Positions 1-6,892 of a DNA stretch of 12,038 nt are shown one piece after another. How positions within the stretch are numbered: the stretch's first letter is position 1; each line of letters starts with the position of its first letter. Source of the stretch: DATKMS01 sp041497995 (lineage in GTDB: Bacteria > Desulfobacterota > Binatia > HRBIN30); the NCBI GenBank assembly GCA_041497995.1, contig JBGQHM010000198.1:1-12038 (forward strand), in the 5' to 3' direction. The notes below the pieces were generated by a model, which was given only the letters and a program-made list of their open reading frames with translations, did no database searches and was not told where the DNA came from. The translations under genes and the position numbers were made by a program.

Positions 1-309
1 AGCGCCGTTGGTAGCGTACGCGAATTTCAAATCGAGGATCTCAGCGTAGTCCTTGGCCTGCTGCAGGCCGTCACCCGACAACTTGTTACTCGGCTTGGCC
101 TCGACGACAGCGAGCGGAACGTCGCGCGTGTAGCGCAACAGGTAGTCGGCACGCTTGCCCGGGCGGCGCCGGGCGCTGTTGCCGCGGGGGACGATGCGTC
201 CATCGGTGAAGCTGCGTTGCTCGGCGATGGAGTGGGGCTCGTCGTCCCAGCCAGCAGCTAGGAGTAATGGCACCACGTACTTCCGGCACGTGTCGGCTTC
301 GTTCGCCAT
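1..309 (-). CDS. hsdR: Type I restriction endonuclease R subunit, N-terminal part (runs off left edge)
   Basis: Only the first 103 codons are in the window; the gene continues past base 1. Read from ATG at 309, the protein opens with a helix ending in AAGWDD (residues 18-23), typical of HsdR N-termini. The PD-(D/E)xK nuclease core follows: D55 in ADYLL, then VVEAK with E70 and K72, then the Q84-A-K-D-Y88 (QxxxY) motif. It ends in FAYATNG, which normally precedes the helicase part. HsdR is the ATP-dependent translocating and cleaving subunit of a type I restriction-modification complex with HsdS and HsdM. Those partners and the SF2 helicase motifs would lie to the left and cannot be checked. 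A GTG at 327 is an in-frame alternative start, but ATG 309 matches the usual family start better. I see no strong ribosome binding site. The visible part has no frameshift or stop. Confidence 0.88.
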   Translation of the reverse strand, partial: MANEADTCRKYVVPLLLAAGWDDEPHSIAEQRSFTDGRIVPRGNSARRRPGKRADYLLRYTRDVPLAVVEAKPSNKLSGDGLQQAKDYAEILDLKFAYATNGA

Positions 310-486
310 AGAAACTGCATGGGGCACGCACAGCCCCTGGTGCGCGCCACATCTAGCCAGCTTCGTCCGCGCGAGCAAACGACGGTCGCATGCACCAGCG
401 GTGTGTTCTGCCAGACGGTCGCGCGTAGACGTCATGCCGTTGGTGCAAAGGGCGGCATCTATGGTTTATTCCTTGGGAGACTTCGC
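310..486. other. Intergenic region between divergent hsdR and SMR-like gene
   Basis: This 177-base spacer separates hsdR (leftward) from the small membrane protein (rightward), so it should hold both promoters. I cannot support a clear -35/-10 pair on either strand. The only convincing signal is the GGGAGA Shine-Dalgarno at about 474-479 serving the gene at 487. Frames open through this region read as low-complexity Arg/Ala shadows and are not called. Confidence 0.4.
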
Positions 487-807
487 ATGACCAAGACCAT
501 CGGATTCCTCGTGATCGCCGCCGTGCTGGAGATCGGCGGTGACGCTGCCATTCGCAACGGCCTCGTCCGCTCACAGTGGCCGTGGCTGGCTGCCGGGATT
601 GGGCTGTTGGGCGCCTATGGCTTTGTCGTGAACGGCAACCCCGCCATCGATTTCGGGAAGCTGCTCGGACTGTACATCGCGGTGTTCTTCGTTGTCAGCC
701 AAGTGATCAGCGCAGTGGCGTTCGGCGAGCGGCCGTCGCGCGCGCTGCTCGTGGGCGGCGCGCTGATCATCACAGGCGGCCTCGTCATCCTGGTGGGGGA
801 CCGCTGA
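487..807 (+). CDS. Small multidrug resistance / DMT-like four-helix membrane protein
   Basis: This 106-residue protein is almost wholly hydrophobic, with four predicted membrane segments at about 4-24, 33-50, 57-77 and 85-103. Size and topology match the SMR branch of the drug/metabolite transporter superfamily. E15 in the first helix (context VLEIGGDAA) lines up with the essential Glu14 of EmrE, which binds protons and substrate. The end, AFGERPSRALLVGGALIITG, resembles the FGxxxxxxxxxGxxLIxxG pattern of SMR helix 4. An open frame extends upstream to 319, but ATG 487 is chosen because GGGAGA lies about 8 bases before it and the upstream extension is not membrane-like. It probably acts in the inner membrane, possibly as a dimer. 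The substrate is unknown. A YnfA/UPF0060-type protein is an alternative of similar size. It stands alone, 97 bases before the amidohydrolase. Confidence 0.72.
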   Translation: MTKTIGFLVIAAVLEIGGDAAIRNGLVRSQWPWLAAGIGLLGAYGFVVNGNPAIDFGKLLGLYIAVFFVVSQVISAVAFGERPSRALLVGGALIITGGLVILVGDR

Positions 808-832
808 CGCCGATGCTGCCGGCTTCCCGCGC

Positions 833-862
833 TTGACTGACGAATGTCATTTCGCGTACGCG
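833..862 (+). promoter_or_regulatory. Possible promoter/operator before the amidohydrolase operon
   Basis: TTGACT (833-838) is a good -35-like hexamer. A weak TACGCG (857-862) follows at 18-base spacing. The weak -10 overlaps a perfect 10-base palindrome, CGCGTACGCG (853-862), which could be a regulator site. The palindrome is short and CpG-rich, so chance occurrence in GC-rich DNA is quite possible. This is the only reasonable promoter candidate in the 97-base gap upstream of the gene at 905. Confidence 0.25.
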
Positions 863-904
863 TTAGCGTCCCACTGCCCCGAGACTGCCGGGAGGAGATA
901 GACG

Positions 905-1978
905 ATGAGCGTCGAGTTTGTTGATGCGGATGCGCACGTTGTCGAAGTGGATCTGGGTCGCGAATGTTTGCGGCGCTGGCCCGAGGTCTTCACGCTGCAT
1001 GAAGGCGTGGTCCCGGAAATCCGCACCGAAGGCCGGCGCTATCCCGAGGACAAGGGACCGGGCGCCGGCTGTCCCCCGGAGCACGGGCTGAGCAAGGCGG
1101 AGGGCATCAATCCGTTCACCCCCGAAGGGACGCTCGCGGACGCCGATCGCGACGGCATCGACCACATGGTGTTCTTCCCCAGCTTTGGACTGCGTGGCCC
1201 CAGCATCGAGTCGCGCACCATCGCGACAGGATTTGCCGAGCTCTACAACGAATGGATCGCCGACTGGTGCCGGCGCGGCACTGGACGCTTTCACGGCGTC
1301 GCGGTGCTGCCCGGAGAGTACGTCGACGACGCCGTACGGATTCTCCGCACGGCGAAGCAACTCGGCCTGGTCTGCGGCATGATCCCGCCGGCGCTCAAGA
1401 CGCGCAATCTCGACCACGCCGATCTCGATCCGCTCTACGCCGCCGCCGTCGAGCTCGACATGCCGCTCGGCGTGCACGGCGCGCCCGGCATCCACCTGCC
1501 GAAGATCGGGGTCGATCGCTTCGACAACTACATCCAGGTGCATTGCGTCAGCTTCCCGTTCGATCAGATGACCGCCATGACCGCGTTGGTCTCGGGCGGC
1601 GTCTTTGACCGCCACCCGAAGCTGCGCGTCGCCTTCCTCGAAGCCGGCGTCGGCTGGGTGCCGTACTTCATCGATCGGATGCACGAGCACTACGAGAAAC
1701 GCGGCGCCTGGATCCCGAACGGCTGGCGGCGCGACCCGCGCGCATACATTGAAGCCGGGAACATCTGGGTAAGCTGCGAACCCGAGGAGCCGATCCTGCC
1801 CGCTGTGGCGGAGATCCTGGGCGCGGACTTCATCATGTATGCCAGCGACTACCCGCACTGGGACGGCGCATGGCCCGAGAGCACGAAGCCGCTGCGGGAG
1901 CGCCGCGACATCAGCGAGGCTGTGCGCACCAAGATCGCCGGCGCCAACGCGCGCCGCTTCTACCGCCTGGCAGCGTGA
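905..1978 (+). CDS. Metal-dependent amidohydrolase (amidohydrolase_2 / ACMSD-like TIM barrel)
   Basis: The 357-residue protein has the layout of the COG2159 amidohydrolase family, which hydrolyses or decarboxylates small, often cyclic carboxylate substrates. It opens with VDADAHVVE, where D9-x-H11 replaces the classical HxH metal pair; this variant is common in the subfamily. Other likely active-site residues are H191 (GVHGAPG), H213, E246 (FLEAGVGW) and D315 in ASDYPHWD, the C-terminal metal/base aspartate. Length is typical and no part is missing. ATG 905 is supported by GGAGGA at 891-896, eight bases upstream. It is the first gene of a unit with the alcohol dehydrogenase, whose possible GTG start overlaps this gene's stop (GTGA, 1975-1978), and then the DUF1329 protein. 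The context suggests catabolism of an aromatic, cyclic or lipid-like compound. The substrate cannot be read from the sequence. Confidence 0.88.
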   Translation: MSVEFVDADAHVVEVDLGRECLRRWPEVFTLHEGVVPEIRTEGRRYPEDKGPGAGCPPEHGLSKAEGINPFTPEGTLADADRDGIDHMVFFPSFGLRGPSIESRTIATGFAELYNEWIADWCRRGTGRFHGVAVLPGEYVDDAVRILRTAKQLGLVCGMIPPALKTRNLDHADLDPLYAAAVELDMPLGVHGAPGIHLPKIGVDRFDNYIQVHCVSFPFDQMTAMTALVSGGVFDRHPKLRVAFLEAGVGWVPYFIDRMHEHYEKRGAWIPNGWRRDPRAYIEAGNIWVSCEPEEPILPAVAEILGADFIMYASDYPHWDGAWPESTKPLRERRDISEAVRTKIAGANARRFYRLAA

Positions 1979-1986
1979 GTGCGTCG

Positions 1987-3087
1987 ATGAAGGCAGCGCT
2001 GCTCGAAGCTCCCGGGCAACCGCTCCGGGTGCGGGAGATTACGATCGCGGATCCCGCGCCAGGCCAGGTGCGCGTCCGCGTCCGGCACTGCGGTGTCTGC
2101 CATTCGGATCTCAGCATCGTCGACGGGACGTTTCCCAGTCCGTTGCCGATCGTCCTTGGACATGAGGCTGCGGGGGTGGTCGATGCGCTCGGTGTAGGCG
2201 TGCACGACCTGAAGGTGGGCGACCACGTGGTGCTCACACCGTGTCCGCCGTGCGGCACGTGTTACTGGTGCGTGCGTGGCGAGCCGACCGTATGCGTCAA
2301 CGCGACCGCCATTCAAACCAACACCTTTCCCGACGGCTCGACGGGCCTGGCGCTCGACGGCGCCGTCGTCTACCGCGGCGTCGGGCTGGGCGCGTTTGCG
2401 GAGTCCGTCGTCACGCCGGCAACCGGCGCGGTGAAGATTCCCGCTGACGTGCCGCTCGATGTTGCGTGCGTCATCGGTTGCGCCGTGCAAACCGGCGTCG
2501 GTGCTGTGCTCAACACGGCGCACGTCGAAGAGGGTGCGACGGTGTTGGTCATGGGCCTCGGCGGCATCGGGCTGTCCATCGTGCAAGGCGCGCGGCTTGC
2601 GGGAGCATCACGCATCATCGTCTCGGACCCGGTCGCCGGGCGGCGCGCGACGGCCGCTCGCTTCGGCGCCACCGATCAGATCGATCCGACGGCCGCGGAT
2701 ATTCTCTCGCGGGTGATGGAGCTCACCGGCGTCGGCGTGGACTACGCGTTCGATGCAGTCGGGTGCGGCAGCCTCATCCAGACGGGCCTGGCTGCGACGC
2801 GCACCGGTGGCACGACCGTCTGTGTCGGCGCGCCGCCAATGGACGATACCATCACCATTGCGATGCCCGCGCTGTTCGTCGTGAGCGAGAAGAAATTGCT
2901 CGGCTGTGCGCTCGGCAGCTCCAATTCGCTCCGCGAGATCCCCCGTCTGGTTGCACTGTGGCAAGCTGGTCGGCTCGACCTGGAAGGTCTCGTCACCGCG
3001 CGCCGCCCGCTGGTGGAGATCAACGCCGCGATGGACGACTTGAAGGCGAGCCGCGGAATTCGCACAGTGCTGTCGCTGGGAGCATGA
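1987..3087 (+). CDS. Zinc-dependent, NAD-linked alcohol dehydrogenase (MDR family)
   Basis: This 366-residue medium-chain dehydrogenase should oxidise an alcohol to an aldehyde or ketone using NAD. The catalytic zinc site is C38 (GVCHSD), H59-E60 (GHEAAG) and C165. The structural zinc site is C89, C92, C95 and C103 with the classical 2-2-7 spacing. The Rossmann loop is GLGGIG (190-195), and the acidic D214 at the end of the next strand favours NAD over NADP. The complete structural-zinc lobe and length resemble class III/formaldehyde-type and long-chain ADHs, but I cannot pick a substrate. ATG 1987 gives the canonical MKAALLEAPG start. An in-frame GTG at 1975 overlaps the upstream stop as GTGA and would add four residues with translational coupling. 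Neither start has a strong Shine-Dalgarno, so coupling is plausible. It is flanked closely by the amidohydrolase and the DUF1329 gene. Confidence 0.93.
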   Translation: MKAALLEAPGQPLRVREITIADPAPGQVRVRVRHCGVCHSDLSIVDGTFPSPLPIVLGHEAAGVVDALGVGVHDLKVGDHVVLTPCPPCGTCYWCVRGEPTVCVNATAIQTNTFPDGSTGLALDGAVVYRGVGLGAFAESVVTPATGAVKIPADVPLDVACVIGCAVQTGVGAVLNTAHVEEGATVLVMGLGGIGLSIVQGARLAGASRIIVSDPVAGRRATAARFGATDQIDPTAADILSRVMELTGVGVDYAFDAVGCGSLIQTGLAATRTGGTTVCVGAPPMDDTITIAMPALFVVSEKKLLGCALGSSNSLREIPRLVALWQAGRLDLEGLVTARRPLVEINAAMDDLKASRGIRTVLSLGA

Positions 3088-3115
3088 GCTCGATGGGTGC
3101 CTTAACGAACCATGG

Positions 3116-3121
3116 AAGGAG
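3116..3121 (+). promoter_or_regulatory. Strong Shine-Dalgarno fixing the DUF1329 start
   Basis: AAGGAG lies seven bases before ATG 3129. It decides the start, because the same frame stays open far upstream through the alcohol dehydrogenase gene. An in-frame GTG at 3126 is too close to the site to be preferred. Confidence 0.75.
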
Positions 3122-3128
3122 ACAAGTG

Positions 3129-4466
3129 ATGCGTAAAATTTCGCGAGTCCTTCTCACCGCCACGCTGGCGGTCGTGATCACACGCCCCGTATGGGCACAG
3201 GCGCCGGCAGCAGCGGGCGACCTCAAGCCCGGCGACGTCCTCAACGAGACGACCTGGCAAAAGGCGCAAGGCCTATTGCCTGAGGAGATCCTCAAGCACT
3301 ACCAGAACGGCGACTACGTCAATCCGATCGTCGACTGGCCCGCCGGCAAGTTTGACTGGCCGCCGGACTTCCGTGCCGGTAGCGAGAAGAACGCCGGGCA
3401 GCTCGACGTCGATCCCGTCGGGACGATCATTGAAAAGGGATCGGGAAAACAGCCCCCGTATATCATCGGCTTCCCGTTTCCGATCATCGAAAAGAATGAC
3501 CCGAAGGCCGGGGCCAAGGCAGTGTGGAACTTCTTCTATCGCACGTGGTACTTCGGGACGCTGCGTGCCGAGTCGCAGCTCAATTGGGTGGCTGCGAAGA
3601 AACTCGAGCGGCGCAGCGACGTCATCGCGAATTTTGAATACTACGACGGCGTGCCCGAATCGGAGCGACTGTCTAATCCTGAGAACTTTAGCGTCCGGTT
3701 TCTAACTGTCGTCGTGTCACCGACGGATCTCAATGGCACCGCCGCGCTGAGCTGGCGCTACCGCGATGCGACCAAGCGCGATTCGAACTGGGCGTTCGTG
3801 CCCGCGCTGCGGCGGGTACGCGCGATCAGCCCGGCCAACCGGTCAGACGGGTTTCTCGGCTCGGACATGAGCCAAGACGACGGGCCGTTCTTCGACGGCA
3901 AACCGGAGGACTTCACGTGGACGCTCAAAGACGACGTCGACCAACTCCGGCTGGTTGACCCGCTCAGCCTGAAGGGAGAGTCGGACGCGTCGTGGCTCCC
4001 ATCGGGTGGCTGGAGTGGGAATTGGCCCGACCTCAAGTTCCTCGGCTACATGGATCCGAACTGGAAGGGCGTCGCATGGGCACCGATCAGCGGCGCCCTC
4101 GCCAAGCGCCGTTTCTTGGTCGTGGAGGGCGTACCCAAAGACAAGTACTACCTCTACGGCCATCTCGAGCTCTACATCGACAAGGAAACGTTCCAAGGCG
4201 CCTGGAATCGCAAGTTCGGCTGGCAGGGCGAGTTGCTGAACACGATGCAGGTGATGGCGTACCTCCCGAAAGCATTCAAGCGACCCGACGGCAAGGTGGA
4301 TTACAATCAGGCGTCGAACATGGCCTTCCAATGCGCCGAGAACCTCAAGCGCAACCAGGCGACGGTCGCGGGGATCAAATCGAACCCCAAGGGAGGCTTC
4401 GATGGGCGCATCACCTTTCCGGCCAGTTTCTTCGACGTGAATTCGCTGGCCCACTATAGCAAGTGA
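3129..4466 (+). CDS. Exported DUF1329 family protein (LolB-like envelope protein)
   Basis: The 445-residue product begins with an n-region MRKISR, a hydrophobic stretch to about residue 20 and a VWA-QA signal-peptidase-I-like cut near residue 23. No lipobox cysteine is present, so it is probably soluble periplasmic or outer-membrane associated. The mature part is Trp- and Tyr-rich. It carries the DUF1329 hallmark around residues 219-251: SNWAFVPALRRVRAISPANR followed by FLGSDMSQDD. Length is normal for the family (about 420-460). In Pseudomonas and related bacteria DUF1329 genes accompany uptake or degradation of hydrophobic compounds and resemble LolA/LolB lipid carriers. The molecular role is unproven. 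Here it is third in a unit with an amidohydrolase and an alcohol dehydrogenase, 41 bases after the latter. I infer envelope handling of the pathway substrate. Confidence 0.87.
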   Translation: MRKISRVLLTATLAVVITRPVWAQAPAAAGDLKPGDVLNETTWQKAQGLLPEEILKHYQNGDYVNPIVDWPAGKFDWPPDFRAGSEKNAGQLDVDPVGTIIEKGSGKQPPYIIGFPFPIIEKNDPKAGAKAVWNFFYRTWYFGTLRAESQLNWVAAKKLERRSDVIANFEYYDGVPESERLSNPENFSVRFLTVVVSPTDLNGTAALSWRYRDATKRDSNWAFVPALRRVRAISPANRSDGFLGSDMSQDDGPFFDGKPEDFTWTLKDDVDQLRLVDPLSLKGESDASWLPSGGWSGNWPDLKFLGYMDPNWKGVAWAPISGALAKRRFLVVEGVPKDKYYLYGHLELYIDKETFQGAWNRKFGWQGELLNTMQVMAYLPKAFKRPDGKVDYNQASNMAFQCAENLKRNQATVAGIKSNPKGGFDGRITFPASFFDVNSLAHYSK

Positions 4467-4570
4467 GCGCCGGCGGGACCTGCGGTCGGCGTCATTTCTA
4501 TGGTCCGCTCCCGTTGGTCGCTCTGGGCTGCCAAGTCCGACAGGCTGCCAGTCCAGTGGCCGTTGCTACG
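4467..4570. other. Convergent intergenic region with a short imperfect direct repeat
   Basis: This 104-base gap lies between two converging gene ends. I searched it for a hairpin followed by a T-run on either strand and found none. GGCTGCCAAGTCC (4526-4538) and GGCTGCCAGTCC (4543-4554) form an imperfect tandem pair 17 bases apart, of unknown meaning. Confidence 0.35.
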
Positions 4571-5587
4571 CTACCACGCCGGGCGCCAGCTCAGGCCGAG
4601 GGTGACGATGCGCTGTAACAGCGCCGCGTACGAGATGCCGGTGCGTTCCGCCGACTCGGCGAAGTCTTCGCCGTATGCGAGTTGCGGGTTCGGGTTGGCC
4701 TCGATCACGTAGGGGTGGCCCTGCTCGTCCATGCGGAGGTCGATGCGCGCGTAGCCGCTCAAGCCGAGTGTGCGGTAAACGCGCTTGCACATGCGCTGGA
4801 TTGCCTGCGCCGCGCCCTCGGGCAGGTTCTCTGCCGCGGTGGTTATGATGCCGTGCTTCTGCTGGTAGGCGCTGCTCCACTTCACGCGGTCGGTGGCGAT
4901 GTGTCTGGCTTCCTCCGGCATCTTCGTAAACAGCATCTCCCACACCGGCAACACTTGCAGCCGCTGGTTGCCGAGGATGCCGACGTACAGCTCCCGTCCT
5001 TCGATGTAACGCTCCACCACCGCGTCCGTACCGTGGGTCTGGTGGACGAAGTGGACGCGTTCCTCCAGCTTGGCGTCGTCATCGACCACCGAGGCCTGCG
5101 AGATGCCGGTGGACCCTTCGAGGGTGAGCGACTTCACGATCAATGGGAAGCCCATCCGTTTGGGGCGGCGGACGGCGCGCCCGATCGGGAACACGGCAAA
5201 GTCGGGCACCGGGATGCGATGATAGGCGAGCAGCTTCTTCGACAACGCTTTGTCGCGCGCCAGCATCAGCCCGCGCGGGTTGCAGCCCGTGTATGGGGTG
5301 CGCTGCAGCTCGAGATAGCTCACCACGTTCTGGTCGAAGATCGGAATACCGTGGAAGTGCTCCAGCAGGTTGAAGGCAATGTCCGGCTTCCATTCCTCGA
5401 TGCCCGTACGAATGGCGCGCAGGTCGTCGCCGGTGCCGAGCGGTTGGACGTCGTGCCCGGCGGTGCGCAGGAAACTGACGACGTCGTGCTCCGTCTTCCA
5501 CTCGGCGTGGGCGACATCGTGGCCGGTGACGTCCTCCGGCGGCACGAGCTCCGCGTGCATCAACGCCAGGATGCGGAGCTTCTTCAT
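4571..5587 (-). CDS. D-Ala-D-Ala-ligase-like ATP-grasp carboxylate-amine ligase
   Basis: The 338-residue enzyme has the three-domain ATP-grasp layout. A Rossmann-like N-domain opens with KKLRILALMH. ATP-binding lysines are likely K113 (ARDKALSK) and K152 (PLIVKSL), followed by the glycine/serine loop LEGSTGIS (156-163). E192, in ERYIEGREL, fits the adenine-contacting region. Metal ligands are D283 (ARIDLRMD), E296 and N298 (VIEANPNP). Such enzymes form an acyl-phosphate and join it to an amine. The HGxxGEDG motif that positions the first D-alanine in true Ddl enzymes is absent; the region reads LLEHFHGIPIFDQN (74-87). A peptidoglycan Ddl role is therefore doubtful and another amino acid or peptide substrate is likely. 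ATG 5587 overlaps the upstream metallopeptidase stop by ATGA, so the two are almost certainly co-translated. An upstream in-frame extension to 5707 lies inside the peptidase gene and is rejected. Confidence 0.87.
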   Translation of the reverse strand: MKKLRILALMHAELVPPEDVTGHDVAHAEWKTEHDVVSFLRTAGHDVQPLGTGDDLRAIRTGIEEWKPDIAFNLLEHFHGIPIFDQNVVSYLELQRTPYTGCNPRGLMLARDKALSKKLLAYHRIPVPDFAVFPIGRAVRRPKRMGFPLIVKSLTLEGSTGISQASVVDDDAKLEERVHFVHQTHGTDAVVERYIEGRELYVGILGNQRLQVLPVWEMLFTKMPEEARHIATDRVKWSSAYQQKHGIITTAAENLPEGAAQAIQRMCKRVYRTLGLSGYARIDLRMDEQGHPYVIEANPNPQLAYGEDFAESAERTGISYAALLQRIVTLGLSWRPAW

Positions 5588-6648
5588 AGCCACACGCGGT
5601 GCTGGCCGCTGTGCAGATAGTTCATGGTCTGCACGGTCAGCACGATGGTGAAGTTGAGCTTGGTCTGCTCTTCGGATTCGGTGAGCCGCAGCTTCAGCTC
5701 GCGGCAACGGCCAATGATGTCATCGAGCACCTGATCGATCGTGTACTGATACTCACCCGTCCAACGCGCCACCGTGCGCCGCACGTCCTTGCGGATACGC
5801 GCTAGAAAGCGCGCCGCCGATGGATTGCGCTTGCACTCGGGCGCGTCAGAGAACAGGAGACGCAGATCACGGTCGTAGACGTTCCCGAAGTCGACGCCGT
5901 AGCGTTCCCGTTTCTCCTGGTAGTGCTTGCGGAGCGTTGTGCGCAGGCGCGACAGCAGGTCGACGCGGCGGCGCGAGGTCACCAGCGGGTCTTGCAGGCC
6001 GATATCGTGCAGCAGCCGGTCCATGTACTCCAGCTTCTTCAGTGCCGGCCAATCGGCGTAGCGCTCGCGCCACATCGACGTCGGGCTCAGCCAGACCGCG
6101 AAGGTCTCCGCAAAGTCTTCGTCAGGATGGCTCTGCGCATACCAGGGTTCGAGGTGCAGAACGAAGCTCTTGCTGTACGGGCGTGGCGTGTAGTGCTCGG
6201 GGTATTCCTGCGACGACGGTCCGAAGAGCTGCTGCCGACGGCGGCGACGACGCAGGTTGTAGGCGTTGTCAAGCGCGTGGCCGGTCTCGTGGCGCAGGAT
6301 GCGCAGGCACCACTCGGGGGTGCCGCCTTCCACCTCCAACATCTGATTCTGCTCGAGCCGCGCCAGACGCGGGTGCGCGAGGTAGAACGGCACGGCGACT
6401 CCTGGGACATTGTCGGGAGTGAACCATTCGTCCGACAGCCAGAAGAACGGACGGAAGTGGATCTGATGCGCCTCGAGCTCGCGATACAACTCGGCGATGT
6501 GCTCCCCCAGGTCCGTCCCTTCGATGTGCAGATCGAGATCGCACAGACGGAGGTCGAGCAGCTTCTCGTCCGGCCAGTCTACCCATTCGGGTTGGTGGCG
6601 CCGCTCGCCCTCGGGCGTGGGCTCGGCCGCTGGTGTCGGGGGAACCAT
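5584..6648 (-). CDS. Putative zinc-binding metallopeptidase (Peptidase_Mx-like, HExxH)
   Basis: The 354-residue protein carries RHETGHALDNAY, a gluzincin-type HExxH site with H120, E121 and H124. About fifty residues later comes SHPDEDFAETFAVWL (173-187), whose acidic residues (D176-E181) probably give the third zinc ligand. This pairing matches the 'putative zinc-binding metallo-peptidase' family (recalled as PF15887). The C-terminal third (about 225-345) is charged and helical. There is no signal peptide or membrane helix, so it should be cytoplasmic. ATG 6648 is chosen because conservation-like sequence (WPDEKLLDLRLCDLDLHIEG) begins near residue 25. A GTG at 6678 is in frame and would add ten residues; neither has a good Shine-Dalgarno. 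The stop overlaps the ATP-grasp start. Peptidase plus ligase suggests processing or recycling of one small peptide; the substrate is unknown. Confidence 0.83.
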   Translation of the reverse strand: MVPPTPAAEPTPEGERRHQPEWVDWPDEKLLDLRLCDLDLHIEGTDLGEHIAELYRELEAHQIHFRPFFWLSDEWFTPDNVPGVAVPFYLAHPRLARLEQNQMLEVEGGTPEWCLRILRHETGHALDNAYNLRRRRRRQQLFGPSSQEYPEHYTPRPYSKSFVLHLEPWYAQSHPDEDFAETFAVWLSPTSMWRERYADWPALKKLEYMDRLLHDIGLQDPLVTSRRRVDLLSRLRTTLRKHYQEKRERYGVDFGNVYDRDLRLLFSDAPECKRNPSAARFLARIRKDVRRTVARWTGEYQYTIDQVLDDIIGRCRELKLRLTESEEQTKLNFTIVLTVQTMNYLHSGQHRVWL

Positions 6649-6740
6649 GCACGTGCTGTCCGCGCCCCGCACTAGCACTGGCCCCGGTGCGCGGGCAAAC
6701 GCAGGGAGCGGGTTGGTAGTGTCCCACTTGGCATCCAGAA

Positions 6741-6822
6741 CCTAACCCCCTGGCCCCCTTCCCTGCGAGGGAAGGGGGAAGAATGCTCCCCTCTCCGTCT
6801 CGGAGAGGGGCAGGGGGAGAGG
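6741..6822. repeat. Compound palindromic element: two perfect hairpins inside an outer stem
   Basis: Hairpin 1 is an 11-bp perfect stem, 6754-6764 with 6768-6778, around the loop GCG. Hairpin 2 is a 10-bp perfect stem, 6788-6797 with 6801-6810, around the loop TCT. An outer stem pairs 6741-6752 (CCTAACCCCCTG) with 6811-6822 (CAGGGGGAGAGG), leaving two mismatches, so the unit can fold as a three-way junction. The stems are unusually pure polypyrimidine/polypurine. It lies in the 244-base gap between two minus-strand genes. The look is that of dispersed palindromic repeats (REP/MITE-like) seen in many environmental genomes. A rho-independent terminator for the operon ending at 6893 is possible, but no T-run follows either hairpin. 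Confidence 0.8.
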
Positions 6823-6892
6823 TTCGAGCGCTTCATGTTACGAGCGCCAAATTCGGAAATAGGACGGTACCAGCCGGTCGGAGCGATGCGCC

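Noticed and set aside
863..1858. Long open frame on the minus strand opposite the amidohydrolase
   Set aside because: It lies antisense to a strongly matched amidohydrolase and has no recognisable motif; long antisense frames are expected at this GC content.
2466..3128. In-frame N-terminal extension of the DUF1329 gene
   Set aside because: It overlaps the alcohol dehydrogenase in another frame and is Arg-rich, whereas a ribosome site and signal peptide mark the start at 3129.
4526..4554. Tandem repeat GGCTGCCA(A)GTCC as start of a repeat array
   Set aside because: Only two imperfect copies; too little to call an array, iteron or attachment site.
4571..5587. Peptidoglycan D-alanine-D-alanine ligase (ddl) as a firm name
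   Set aside because: The HGxxGEDG substrate motif is missing and no cell-wall genes are adjacent, so only the ATP-grasp class is supported.
4682..5620. Long plus-strand open frame opposite the ATP-grasp gene
   Set aside because: His/Val/Arg-rich composition mirrors the antisense of a confident ligase; no start signal or family match.
5923..6675. Plus-strand open frame of 250 codons opposite the metallopeptidase
   Set aside because: It is antisense to the HExxH peptidase and shows no domain features.
6754..6810. Rho-independent terminator
   Set aside because: Neither hairpin is followed by a T-run on either strand, and the nested outer stem suggests a repeat element.
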